64,000 nucleotides of DNA from Chryseobacterium populi (GTDB lineage Bacteria > Bacteroidota > Bacteroidia > Flavobacteriales > Weeksellaceae): assembly GCF_000282115.1 (NCBI RefSeq), contig NZ_AKJY01000012.1, forward strand, positions 124,001 through 188,000, written 5' to 3'. The notes beneath the pieces are model-generated. The model searched no databases. It saw only the letters and a list, made by a program, of their open reading frames with translations, and had not been told where the DNA came from. This document shows positions 8,314 to 17,346 of this stretch, one piece after another; positions within the stretch are counted from its first letter, which is position 1; the number at the start of each line of letters is the position of its first letter. The position numbers and the translations under genes were made by a program.

Positions 8314-9368
8314 TGATTCCTATATACAAACCCTTTATGCCGGAGAACATCACGACCGGTATTAATGAAATTTTATATTCGGGGCAATTGGCTTACGGAA
8401 AATATGGGAAAGAATTTGAAAAAATGCTCTCTCAGTTTATTGGTAATCCGCATATTCTTACCACGACAACTTATAACCATGCTTTACTAACGGTTTTATC
8501 CGTTTTAGATTTAAAACCCGGCGATGAAATCATTGCAAGCCCGGTTAGCTGTTTGGCTAGCAATCAGCCTTTTGCCATAAAAAGCCTAAACATAAGATGG
8601 ATTGATGTAGATCCTGAAACAAGCGCAATGGATGTATCTCAATTGAGATCATTAATTACAAAAAACACCAAAGCCATTTTTAATAACCTTTTTTGTGGAT
8701 ATGCAGGAGAATTGGAAGATGTTTACCAAATTGGAAAAGAGTTTGGGATTCCTGTAATAGATGATTGTATTGAAGCTTTCGGAACCGAATATAAAGGGAA
8801 CAGAACAGGAAATACCGGTGCAGATATGACGGTTTTTTCTTTCCAGACTGTTCGCTTACCCAATACTATCGATGGAGGTGCAATTTCTTTTAATAACAAA
8901 GTTTTTTTTGAAAAAGCAAAATTAGTGAGAGATTATGGCATTGACAGAACAAATTTCCGTCTTGAAAACGGCGAAATTAACCCTGATTGCGATATAAATA
9001 TTGAAGGGTATGGTGCCACTATGAGTGAGATCAATTCTTACATTGGCCTTAAACAAATAGAAGAAATCGAAACTTTACTCGGGAAACAAAAAGCCAATGC
9101 CGAAAAATGGAATACTTTTTTTGAAAAACAGGTAAATGCAAAGCCTTTAAAAATCAATAAAAATGTGAATCCGAACTTTTGGGTATATGGTGTTTTATCA
9201 GAAAACAAAAATGAATTTTTGCAGAAGATGAAAGATAAAGGATTCTATTCAACCGGCGTACATATCAACAATAATATTTATTCTGTTTTTAAAAATCGAG
9301 AAAATTTAAAAGGAGTAAATGAATTCATGGGAAAATATGTAGCAGTTCCTTGTGGCTGGTGGCTCTAA
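8313..9368 (+). CDS. DegT family homologue with Arg in place of the PLP lysine
   Basis: A 351-residue DegT-family protein that follows its paralogue with a one-base overlap. The region aligned with SFQAIKHLTTIDGG of the upstream enzyme reads SFQTVRLPNTIDGG, so the PLP-binding lysine is Arg (R181, codon CGC at 8853-8855). The Asp contacting the PLP ring is kept (VIDDCIEAFG), as is the C-terminal VPCGWW ending shared with the upstream protein. Without the lysine it cannot form the usual internal aldimine. It may be a non-catalytic partner of the upstream enzyme, a PMP-dependent dehydratase-like enzyme (ColD uses His at this position), or inactive. The substrate is not known. Confidence 0.85.
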   Translation: MIPIYKPFMPENITTGINEILYSGQLAYGKYGKEFEKMLSQFIGNPHILTTTTYNHALLTVLSVLDLKPGDEIIASPVSCLASNQPFAIKSLNIRWIDVDPETSAMDVSQLRSLITKNTKAIFNNLFCGYAGELEDVYQIGKEFGIPVIDDCIEAFGTEYKGNRTGNTGADMTVFSFQTVRLPNTIDGGAISFNNKVFFEKAKLVRDYGIDRTNFRLENGEINPDCDINIEGYGATMSEINSYIGLKQIEEIETLLGKQKANAEKWNTFFEKQVNAKPLKINKNVNPNFWVYGVLSENKNEFLQKMKDKGFYSTGVHINNNIYSVFKNRENLKGVNEFMGKYVAVPCGWWL

Positions 9369-9372
9369 ACAA

Positions 9373-9879
9373 ATGATCATGAAAGAAGTTAAATTTATAT
9401 ACCACAGAGATATTGATTATGATTTATTAAATGAGATCATAAAAATTAAATCTGTTGCATGGCCGTACTCTTATGAAAATCAAAAAAAATGGATAAATTC
9501 CAATCTCAATGATGAAGATATCCATGTTCTGTTATCAGATGGAAAGCGGTATCTTGCCTATATGAATTTAATAAAAACAGCAGTTGTAATAGATTCTGAA
9601 GAATTGGCAATTTATGGTATTGGTAATGTTTGTGCTTTAGAAAAAGGAAAAGGCTGGGGAAAAGATATTATAATTGCTGTCAATCAATATTTAAATAAAA
9701 TAGATTCTTTAGGTGTATTATTTTGTAAGAAAGATTTAGTGAAATTCTATTCTGAAAATGGTTGGAACCTGGTTCATCAGTCACAACTTAAAATTGATAA
9801 TGAAGATAAAACTATTTATTGTATGATCAATAAAATAATTAAATTTGAGACGTTACAATATAATGGTAAATTATTCTGA
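9373..9879 (+). CDS. GNAT-like acetyltransferase
   Basis: A protein of about 168 residues with a GNAT-like acetyl-CoA loop (NVCALEKGKGWGKDI) in its middle and the C-terminal CKKDLVKFYSENGW strand typical of GNAT folds. I chose ATG 9373, which follows the stop of the previous gene; a GTG at 9352 would overlap that gene by 17 bases, and ATG 9379 is a third option. Its place directly after sugar aminotransferases suggests that it N-acylates the new amino group, like PseH in the pseudaminic acid route. That role rests on context. Similarity to known sugar acetyltransferases looks weak. Confidence 0.72.
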   Translation: MIMKEVKFIYHRDIDYDLLNEIIKIKSVAWPYSYENQKKWINSNLNDEDIHVLLSDGKRYLAYMNLIKTAVVIDSEELAIYGIGNVCALEKGKGWGKDIIIAVNQYLNKIDSLGVLFCKKDLVKFYSENGWNLVHQSQLKIDNEDKTIYCMINKIIKFETLQYNGKLF

Positions 9880-9881
9880 CT

Positions 9882-10397
9882 ATGATCATTTTTTCTAAAA
9901 TAAAAAATATTTTCTCTGCCATATGGCATTCGATTGTACAAAATCTGCCGGAAGAATTCAATAAGCTAAGAGTCAGAGATTATAATCAAAGAGGTTGTAA
10001 AATTCATAAAAATGTCTGGATATCACCTAATGTGGCAATAAAAGGCAAATTTGAAATGGGTGAAGGGAGCTCAATAGCTCAAAACTGTACCATATCCGGA
10101 GAAAATGCAGGCGTTTTTATAGGCAAAAATGTTATGATTGCCCCTAATGTAGTAATTATAGCATTTAATCATGAAACTTCTGATATTACAGTTCCTATGG
10201 CAAAGCAAGGATATATTGAAAAAGCTGTAATGATAGAGGATGATGTTTGGATTTCATCAAACAGTACGATAGGGATGGGTGTAAGAATTGGTAAAGGAGC
10301 TATTGTAGGCGCAAATTCCTTTGTTAATAAAGATGTAGATCCATATACAATAGTTGGTGGAGTTCCAGCCAGATTTATTAAGGCAAGAATAAGATGA
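9882..10397 (+). CDS. Hexapeptide-repeat acyltransferase (LbH/Maa-CysE type)
   Basis: A 171-residue left-handed beta-helix acyltransferase. Hexapeptide turns run from about residue 45 (ISPNVAIKGKFEMGEGS, IGKNVMIAPNVVIIAFNH) to the C-terminal MGVRIGKGAIVGANSFVNKDV and the closing VGGVPARFIKARIR. The His in IIAFNHE is the likely general base. It probably O- or N-acetylates a sugar of the repeat unit. It starts 2 bases after the GNAT stop and overlaps the flippase start by 4 bases, so it is inside the operon. Confidence 0.88.
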   Translation: MIIFSKIKNIFSAIWHSIVQNLPEEFNKLRVRDYNQRGCKIHKNVWISPNVAIKGKFEMGEGSSIAQNCTISGENAGVFIGKNVMIAPNVVIIAFNHETSDITVPMAKQGYIEKAVMIEDDVWISSNSTIGMGVRIGKGAIVGANSFVNKDVDPYTIVGGVPARFIKARIR

Positions 10398-11896
10398 AAA
10401 AAAATATACTGGCAAATTTCTTAGGCAAATTCTGGGGTATTTTATCAAATTTTTTGTTTATTCCTGTTTATATTAAACTTTTAGGTTTTGAAAGCTATTC
10501 TATAATAAGTTTTACCTTGATTATTGCCGGTGTGATGGCCATTTTAGATGCCGGGCTTACCGCGACTCTTTCCAGAGAATTTGCAAGGAATGACAACACT
10601 AAAGATGAAAGGGTAAGAACATACAGAACCCTGGAGTCATTATATTTCATTATAACAGCGGTATGTATTGCTGCTATTTTTTTTTCCGCAGATAGTATTG
10701 CATTAAAGTTTCTCAATCTTAAATCATATTCACCATCAGAGGTTTCTCTTTTTTTAAAGATAATCAGTTTTGAAACCGGCTTTCAATTATTAATCAGATT
10801 TTATTTTGGCGGATTATTGGGGCTGGAAAAGCAGGTTAAGGCAAATTTTTATCAGATTGGCTGGGGAATAGTGAGAAACGGATTTGTTGTTTTTTTACTG
10901 TTCTTATTACCCACATTGAAAGCCTTTTTCTTATGGCAGGCATTCTCAACTTTACTTTTTACGATTTTAGTAAAATTCTCCTTGGAAAAGGAATTAACAG
11001 GAAAATATTCCATCTGTTTTTCTATAAACATTGAAAAAGAAATTCTGAAAAATGTTTGGAAATTTGCCGGCGGAATGCTGCTGATTGCAATCGTGGCCGC
11101 AGTAAATACACAAATGGATAAAATTATGATAACCAGGCTTCTGTCTGTTGAGACTTTGGGGTATTATACCCTTGCATTATCACTTTCACAAGCAATTATC
11201 ATTGTCGTGACTCCTATTACTACAGCTTTACTGCCCCGTTTTACATACCAATATTCAGGTGGTCAGAGTGAAGAGGCTGCTAAATTGTTTAACATGGCAG
11301 GTTTAATAGTTTCAATATTGGTGTTTGCTATTATGGCAAATATGTCTTTTTTTGCTAAAGATTTAGTTTGGATCTGGACAAATAATTTGACAATCGTACA
11401 TAATACCTCTGACTTTATGCCGATTTTATCCATTTCGATGGGAATGTCGGCCTTAGTCAATCTGCCATACCAGATTGCCATTGCTAATGGATATACCAAA
11501 TTAAATAATATTTTAGGTGTTTTGAGCCTGATTATTACTTTTCCGGGATATTGGCTGGCAACTCAATACTATGGGGCTGTAGGTACTGCATTAGTGTTTT
11601 GCTGTGTTCAAACAATAACAACTTTTGTGTACCTTTACTTTATTAATAAAAAAATATTGAAAACCAGAATAATTACAGATATTTATCTGAAGCAAATTCT
11701 TTTACCATTAATTATTTCGTTCGGGATAGCCTTTATATTCAGTTCATTATCAGGATTTATACATGATAATCGGATACTGAAAGTTTTTTGGATTGGGATT
11801 TCAACAATTTTTTGTTTATTTTTTACAGTTCTGATTTTAGTACCTAAACAAATGTTTAAGAATATTTTAAAATTAAAAAACTCTCCGTTTAAATAA
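10394..11896 (+). CDS. Oligosaccharide flippase (Wzx-like)
   Basis: A 500-residue polytopic membrane protein of the polysaccharide flippase (MATE/MVF) type, with about 12-14 hydrophobic helices from ILANFLGKFWGILSNFLFIPVYI at the start to FWIGISTIFCLFFTVLILVP near the end. It would flip undecaprenyl-linked repeat units to the periplasmic side. The gene overlaps the acyltransferase by 4 bases and precedes a glycosyltransferase by 1 base. The polymerase two genes on completes a Wzx/Wzy pair. Confidence 0.88.
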   Translation: MKKNILANFLGKFWGILSNFLFIPVYIKLLGFESYSIISFTLIIAGVMAILDAGLTATLSREFARNDNTKDERVRTYRTLESLYFIITAVCIAAIFFSADSIALKFLNLKSYSPSEVSLFLKIISFETGFQLLIRFYFGGLLGLEKQVKANFYQIGWGIVRNGFVVFLLFLLPTLKAFFLWQAFSTLLFTILVKFSLEKELTGKYSICFSINIEKEILKNVWKFAGGMLLIAIVAAVNTQMDKIMITRLLSVETLGYYTLALSLSQAIIIVVTPITTALLPRFTYQYSGGQSEEAAKLFNMAGLIVSILVFAIMANMSFFAKDLVWIWTNNLTIVHNTSDFMPILSISMGMSALVNLPYQIAIANGYTKLNNILGVLSLIITFPGYWLATQYYGAVGTALVFCCVQTITTFVYLYFINKKILKTRIITDIYLKQILLPLIISFGIAFIFSSLSGFIHDNRILKVFWIGISTIFCLFFTVLILVPKQMFKNILKLKNSPFK

Positions 11897-11897
11897 A

Positions 11898-13091
11898 ATG
11901 AAGCCACTATTAAGCATTGCAATTGCAACAAAAAATAGAGTTCCTTATTGTATAAAAACTATTGAGACTATCTTAGGCTTCAAAAATTATAATTTTGAAC
12001 TTGTTATTCAGGACAATACAGATACTTTTGAGCTTGGAGAATATATTAAAAATAATATTTCGGATTCCCGGCTAAAATATAACTATACACCACCACCTTT
12101 TTCATCTATAGCTAATTTTAATGCTGTTCTTGATCTTTGTTCAGGTGAATATGTATGTCTTTTAGGAGATGACGACGGAATTATCGAGAGCATTTTTGAC
12201 GTTGTACAATGGGCAGATAATGAGAAAATTGATTCTGTTTGTCCCCGGCTTTTTGTGAATTACATCTGGCCAAATGATTCAACCAATGGGAGATTGGTTA
12301 TTCCAAACTCATCAGAAGAAATATGGTATAATCATCCGGAAAATAATCTTCAGGATCTTATTGATGATGGTATTTTGCTTTATACGAAGTTTAATCTTCC
12401 CAAACTTTATCACGGGATTATAAAGAAAAGCTGTCTTGATCAGATAAAAGATCATACAGGATATTATCTGGGCGGCTTAAGTCCGGATATATATGCGAGT
12501 ATAGCTTTATCAGCAGTTGTTAAGAAAAATGTAATCATTGATTTTCCAGTTACTATTGCAGGTGCCTGTCCCAAAAGCACGACAGTAGATAATATACAGG
12601 GGAAACATTCCGGAGATTTGAAGAATGCTCCACATCTGCGTGATAAACCAGATTATATCTGGGATGAATTTGTGCCGGAATATTATTCTGTACAGACTAT
12701 TTGGGCTGATTCGGCATTACACTCCCTAAAAGAATCTAACATTAAAGTAGATCTTAAAAGACTGAACAGGCTGAAAATTCTTGCAGGAGCTATTAATGAT
12801 AATAAAAGTTTCAAAAAATACTTCACAAAAAAAACACTTGAAAACCTGAATATGGAGAAGGCTAATTTGGGGTTTGGCTTAAAATTGAATTATTATCGTT
12901 TACTTTTATTGCTGAGTAATAACCTCAAAAGAGTTAAAAATATTATTCCGTCAGGGAAAATGGTTAAAGCTAAAAGAATTTATAATGTAATAGATATCTT
13001 TGAATGCTCCAGGATCTGTAATGAGATTTACGGGAGTCATGATGTAAAATCTATTTTGAGTAATTTTAAAGGGAACTCAAGAAAAATATAG
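11898..13091 (+). CDS. Glycosyltransferase family 2 (GT-A fold)
   Basis: A 397-residue protein with a GT-A nucleotide-sugar domain in the first 220 residues. LLSIAIATKNR opens the fold, ELVIQDNT is the second strand, and YVCLLGDDDGI near residue 90 carries the metal-binding acidic motif. The C-terminal 150 residues are charged and have no domain I recognise. It should add one sugar to the lipid-linked repeat unit on the cytoplasmic side; donor and acceptor are unknown. A 175-base AT-rich gap without a clear promoter separates it from the polymerase gene. Confidence 0.85.
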   Translation: MKPLLSIAIATKNRVPYCIKTIETILGFKNYNFELVIQDNTDTFELGEYIKNNISDSRLKYNYTPPPFSSIANFNAVLDLCSGEYVCLLGDDDGIIESIFDVVQWADNEKIDSVCPRLFVNYIWPNDSTNGRLVIPNSSEEIWYNHPENNLQDLIDDGILLYTKFNLPKLYHGIIKKSCLDQIKDHTGYYLGGLSPDIYASIALSAVVKKNVIIDFPVTIAGACPKSTTVDNIQGKHSGDLKNAPHLRDKPDYIWDEFVPEYYSVQTIWADSALHSLKESNIKVDLKRLNRLKILAGAINDNKSFKKYFTKKTLENLNMEKANLGFGLKLNYYRLLLLLSNNLKRVKNIIPSGKMVKAKRIYNVIDIFECSRICNEIYGSHDVKSILSNFKGNSRKI

Positions 13092-13266
13092 AAAAATTAA
13101 GATGTGTGTCCTATTCAGTACTGGAATAGATACTAAAGAGTCATATCAAATATATCATACATTCTTTTTTAAAATTTTAAATTCTTAATATGAATAAATA
13201 TTTTAATAATGAAAAGCAAATTTTCTTAATACGGTCATTTATGAAAATCTGCTAAAAAAATAAGTA

Positions 13267-14307
13267 ATGGACTTCTCAATATATTTATTACCCTTTTTAT
13301 TTCTTGTTATGGTTTCCAGCGTGGTATACCTTTCACGCTTTGATTTGAAAAATTATTGGCATATACTGCTCTTTGCATTATTACCTGCTATTTTGGTGGC
13401 AGTATTAAGTGGAGATAGCGGAACCGATAAAGCATATTATTACGGATGGATTGAAGATACCTATAATGGTAATTTTGAAAAGGTAATCTATGAGCCGGGG
13501 TTTAAATATCTAACCTATTTCTTATCGTTGATAGAACCGGATAAGTTTTTTATTATTCCGGTGGTAGCTGTTATCACAACTTTACTTTTGGTGTTTTCTT
13601 TTTCTGAAAATAAATGGCAGCTCCTCGTTTTTACATTCATTCTCTTTCCGTTTTTTTATTATGATATGACGATGAATGGGTTGCGTTATGGTTTAAGCTT
13701 TGCTTTATGTGCTTTTGCTGCAAAAAAACAAGCCGAAAAGAATACGCCTCTTTTTTTTATGTTTGGAGTTTTAGCTGCAAGTATGCAGTATTCATCTGCT
13801 ATTATTGTTGTACTTATTTATTTTTCACAGGTAGAACTGAAAAAAATACATCTTTTATTTTTATTGGTTTTAGGATATATAATTTTTCAGCTGTTAGATT
13901 TTTCTTATTTTGATAATAAAGTTGATGTCTACAAAGATTTGTCACGGCCGTCAGGTATTTCAGGTTTGTCGCCGTTAGTATTATTTTTACTTATTTTCGG
14001 GCTTAACTGGTATTTAAACAGGAAAATTAAAAATATCCTAATCATTATTCTGGTTCTGGAAATAGCATCATTTCTTCTGTCTCTAAAGTCTTATTCAGGA
14101 TTAAGATTTCAGAATCTTATTATTTTTGCATTGTTAATTTTTATATCTTTCTTTCAGGAGGTTCAGCCTTTTAGGAAGCAGAATATCCTGTTGTTTTTTA
14201 TGATAGGCTTTTTAAGTTTTGGATTAAAAATCCGTAATTTTATGAACGAGGATGTTGAAGGAACCACGCCATTTTTGCCATATGAATTCTACTGGGAAAG
14301 AAGATAA
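13267..14307 (+). CDS. EpsG-like polysaccharide polymerase (Wzy)
   Basis: A 346-residue polytopic inner-membrane protein with about 9-10 hydrophobic helices. The order of features fits EpsG-type Wzy polymerases: a periplasmic segment with SGDSGTDKAYYYGWIEDTYNG after helix 2, FEPGFKYLTYFLS-like text (here YEPGFKYLTYFLS), and NGLRYGLSFALC near residue 138. It would join repeat units in the periplasm. The 3' end overlaps the next glycosyltransferase gene by 26 bases. Confidence 0.85.
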   Translation: MDFSIYLLPFLFLVMVSSVVYLSRFDLKNYWHILLFALLPAILVAVLSGDSGTDKAYYYGWIEDTYNGNFEKVIYEPGFKYLTYFLSLIEPDKFFIIPVVAVITTLLLVFSFSENKWQLLVFTFILFPFFYYDMTMNGLRYGLSFALCAFAAKKQAEKNTPLFFMFGVLAASMQYSSAIIVVLIYFSQVELKKIHLLFLLVLGYIIFQLLDFSYFDNKVDVYKDLSRPSGISGLSPLVLFLLIFGLNWYLNRKIKNILIIILVLEIASFLLSLKSYSGLRFQNLIIFALLIFISFFQEVQPFRKQNILLFFMIGFLSFGLKIRNFMNEDVEGTTPFLPYEFYWERR

Positions 14308-15088
14308 AGTATCTATTGTGCTTCCTCTGTACAACGCAGAGTCTACCATCCTGTTTTCTATTGGTTCGGTTTTAGACCAGACGTATGGAAGCTGGGAACT
14401 TATCATTATTAATGATGGATCTGCTGATAATAGTGCTGATGTTGTATTAGAATTTATTAATGGACTGAATGCAGAGACTAAAGATAAAATCATTTTTCTG
14501 ACCCAGGAAAACAAAGGCCCTTCTTTTACCCGAAACCGGGGAATAAAATCTGCAACGGGGCAATATATTGCTTTTTTAGATTCTGATGATGTATGGGTAA
14601 AGGAAAAGTTAGAATGGCAGGTATACTATCTTAAGAATTTTAATGAGGTAGGTATTGTAAGCGGCGGTTTTAATAAGGCCGGAACAGGTAAGGATTTTGA
14701 AGAAATACCTTATTATAAGCTACTGTTCAAAAATTATTTTCTTACCCCAACAGTTATTATCAAGAAAGAATTTTTAGAGGAAGAAGACTCCTGTTTTAAT
14801 GAAAGAAAAAAATATTCGGAAGACCAGGATTTATGGTTGAGGCTTACATACAAAAGAAAAGGTATTTATCTTAATAAAGTTTTGGCAAAAAACATAGTGG
14901 GAAAAGCTAACTTTGGAGAAAGTGGTTTGTCTGCCAATCTTGACCAGATGCATAAAGGAGAAATTGAAAATTTAATTTTTCAATACAGACAAAAAAGGAT
15001 TTCCCTTATTACCCTTGTGATTGTTATTGGTTTTTCATACTTAAAATATTATAGAAGAATATGGCTTGCACGAAAAAAAAATATCTAG
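14282..15088 (+). CDS. Glycosyltransferase family 2
   Basis: A 268-residue GT2 enzyme when started at ATG 14282 (MNSTGKEDKVSIVLPLYNAE); an upstream in-frame ATG at 14252 adds 10 residues without similarity to the family start. KVSIVLPLYNAESTI, ELIIINDGSADNS and YIAFLDSDDVW are the classic GT2 motifs, and EDQDLWLRL near residue 190 carries the likely catalytic base. The substrate is unknown. It overlaps the polymerase gene by 26 bases and the following secreted protein gene by 28 bases, so the genes are translationally linked. Confidence 0.88.
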   Translation: MNSTGKEDKVSIVLPLYNAESTILFSIGSVLDQTYGSWELIIINDGSADNSADVVLEFINGLNAETKDKIIFLTQENKGPSFTRNRGIKSATGQYIAFLDSDDVWVKEKLEWQVYYLKNFNEVGIVSGGFNKAGTGKDFEEIPYYKLLFKNYFLTPTVIIKKEFLEEEDSCFNERKKYSEDQDLWLRLTYKRKGIYLNKVLAKNIVGKANFGESGLSANLDQMHKGEIENLIFQYRQKRISLITLVIVIGFSYLKYYRRIWLARKKNI

Positions 15089-16305
15089 CTTTCATGATGT
15101 TTTATATGGCGTTTTTAGTATTCGGGAAAACTTATTCCGGAAACTTTACCGTCTATATGAAATATAAAGATGATACGAAAGATTTGCAAAATAAGATAAA
15201 TCAGCTAAAAAAAGGAGGAACATTAGATGGAGGGAATAAAACCTATTTTGTTACATCACTTTGGCTGAAATCAGATATGACCATTCAGAATATGAAGTTA
15301 GTATCTATTCCTACGGATGTTTCTGACGTCAGTGTACTGAATATCGGGAATGATTTATTTACCAATATCTATAATTCGTCAAAAGAAGGTAAACAGCATT
15401 ATGAAATTTCAAAAGCTTATCCGGGTTTCAGTAATATTACCATTAGAAATATTGATATAGACGGTAACCGGTCCAATCAAAAAAATCTTGGGGTTGAAGT
15501 TAGAGACGGAGGAAAGCATGGAATTAATATTAAAGGTTTTGCCAATCATATAAAGTTGGAAAACCTTAATATACACGATTGTGCTACCGATGGAATTGCT
15601 ATATACAGGGGCCTTCATACGAATCTTTTAGGCAATACGGAAATGTTTGCTTCAAAAAATATAGAGCTGTATAATGTGACTTCAACCAGAAACAGGCGAC
15701 ATGGTGGATCAGGTGATTCAATATCCGATTTTAAATGTACCAACTCTAAATTTACTGAGAACGGAAAATCTTACGGAAGTAATCTGCAAAAAAATAATGG
15801 TTTAGAAGGGGCCAGATATAATGGGAACCTGTATGGGAATGGATGGGATATGGAAGGATACGGACTTGGCTCAGGGGTGAAAAATATGTACTTTAAAAAT
15901 ACCAGTTTTGTTGATAATATGGGTGGTGGTGTTGTATTTTATGACATCGCTGACAGCAATGAAAAACAATTCTTAACGAGAGAAAACATTGTCATTGACG
16001 GTTGCACTATTGATGCCGGAAAAAAGAACCCTTCAGGATATTTTTCATTGGTTTTTTCAAGTACGATAGAAAGCAAAAAAAACAAAAAGAAACTATATTC
16101 AAACCTGAAAATTATAAACTCGAAACTGTATGGGAAATTACTGTTGAGATCTGTGAATAATATCTATTTAGAGAATACAACGATTTCCAGTAATGACAAA
16201 TACAATGGGTTGTTGGATAATGTAAGTAATCTTTCTTCCGCATTTACAGGGAAATCAAAAGGTAGTTTTTTGTGGGAAAAGTATGATTTTTTTAATGTAA
16301 AATAA
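15061..16305 (+). CDS. Secreted right-handed beta-helix protein
   Basis: A 414-residue protein with an N-terminal signal peptide (about residues 1-26). From about residue 115 there are repeated short strands with stacked Ile/Val and Asn positions, such as FSNITIRNIDIDGN, HIKLENLNIHDC, NIELYNVTSTRN, NMYFKNTSFVDN and NIVIDGCTIDAG, the pattern of a pectate-lyase-like parallel beta-helix. The family includes polysaccharide lyases, hydrolases and C5-epimerases. Its place inside the assembly operon suggests that it trims, epimerises or modifies the exported polysaccharide. I cannot identify catalytic residues. Confidence 0.75.
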   Translation: MACTKKKYLAFMMFYMAFLVFGKTYSGNFTVYMKYKDDTKDLQNKINQLKKGGTLDGGNKTYFVTSLWLKSDMTIQNMKLVSIPTDVSDVSVLNIGNDLFTNIYNSSKEGKQHYEISKAYPGFSNITIRNIDIDGNRSNQKNLGVEVRDGGKHGINIKGFANHIKLENLNIHDCATDGIAIYRGLHTNLLGNTEMFASKNIELYNVTSTRNRRHGGSGDSISDFKCTNSKFTENGKSYGSNLQKNNGLEGARYNGNLYGNGWDMEGYGLGSGVKNMYFKNTSFVDNMGGGVVFYDIADSNEKQFLTRENIVIDGCTIDAGKKNPSGYFSLVFSSTIESKKNKKKLYSNLKIINSKLYGKLLLRSVNNIYLENTTISSNDKYNGLLDNVSNLSSAFTGKSKGSFLWEKYDFFNVK

Positions 16306-16317
16306 ACCCTGTTTTAA

Positions 16318-17346
16318 ATGAAAATTTTACATGTAATCACCCGTTCCGATTTAGGGGGAGCTCAGACAGTGGTAATCAATCTTGCCAATTCTATGTGCAG
16401 AGATCATGAAATTACGGTTGTTGCAGGAGAAGAAGGCCCTATGTGGGATGCTTTGGATGTGAAAATAAAAAAAATAAAAATATCCGAAATCGTCAGGTCA
16501 ATCTCACCTGTAAAAGATCTCAGTGCATTGCTTAAATTAAGAAAGCTATATTCATCTGTAAACCCTGATGTTATTCATCTCCATTCATCAAAAATAGGAG
16601 TGTTGGGCAGATTGGCATTTCCTAAAGAAAAGACTGTGTATTCTGTGCACGGGTTTGATTCTATAAGGCTTGCTTACCGGAAATTCCTTCCGTTGGAGAA
16701 ATTGCTTAAAAATCGTTGTAAAGCCATTGTTCTGGCAAGTAATTATGATAAACAGAATATGATCCATGAAGGGATTAAAAATCATTTGCATATCGTATAC
16801 AACGGGGTAAATATACCGGAAGCTGAAGAAGGGTTAGTGATCAAAGGAGTAGAGAAATATAGGAAAGTAGTAATGTGCATTGCCCGGATTTCACCTCAGA
16901 AACGATTTGAAAGCTATCTTGAAATTGCAAAATTACTTCCACAGTATGCCTTTGTCTGGATAGGAGCAGATAAAGAATATACAGATCTTCCGGATAACGT
17001 TTTTTGTTTAATGGGGTTTCCGGATGCAAAAAGGTATATTCAGCTGGCTGATATTTTTGTTCTTCCAACCAATTATGAAGGCATTCCGATTGTTATTGTG
17101 GATGCTTTGAGCTACAAAAAACCTGTTATATCATCAGATGTTGGTGGGATCTCGGAAATTGTATTGAATAATCAAAACGGATATGTTATTGATAATGAGG
17201 ACGCCGTTTTTGCCGAAAAGATCAGTTATATTTTAGAAAATGAAAAGATTTATCAGGAGTTTTCCGAAAAATCATCTGAAATATTTCACAAAAATCTGAC
17301 CATAGAAACAATGGTAGATCAATATACAGATATATATAAAATGTGA
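16318..17346 (+). CDS. Glycosyltransferase family 4 (GT-B fold)
   Basis: A 342-residue GT4 enzyme. It starts with MKILHVITRSDLGGAQTVVINLA, the GT-B N-terminal loop for the acceptor side. The C-terminal domain has VVMCIARISPQKRFES near residue 185, and ADIFVLPTNYEGIPIVIVDAL near 245-265, which includes the E-x7-E-like donor-binding region. SSDVGGISEIV follows. It adds a sugar to the repeat unit, with unknown specificity. It is the last gene of the dense run from 3824; a 394-base AT-rich gap follows. Confidence 0.9.
   Translation: MKILHVITRSDLGGAQTVVINLANSMCRDHEITVVAGEEGPMWDALDVKIKKIKISEIVRSISPVKDLSALLKLRKLYSSVNPDVIHLHSSKIGVLGRLAFPKEKTVYSVHGFDSIRLAYRKFLPLEKLLKNRCKAIVLASNYDKQNMIHEGIKNHLHIVYNGVNIPEAEEGLVIKGVEKYRKVVMCIARISPQKRFESYLEIAKLLPQYAFVWIGADKEYTDLPDNVFCLMGFPDAKRYIQLADIFVLPTNYEGIPIVIVDALSYKKPVISSDVGGISEIVLNNQNGYVIDNEDAVFAEKISYILENEKIYQEFSEKSSEIFHKNLTIETMVDQYTDIYKM

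Noticed and set aside
7225..9368. The two DegT genes as a split or frameshifted single gene
   Set aside because: Each has its own start, full length and complete set of domain segments; the pair is a duplication, not one broken gene.
13707..13913. A plus-strand 68-codon frame inside the polymerase gene
   Set aside because: Out of frame within a membrane protein gene that is continuous and convincing; Cys/Phe-rich composition is typical of frame-shifted low-GC DNA.
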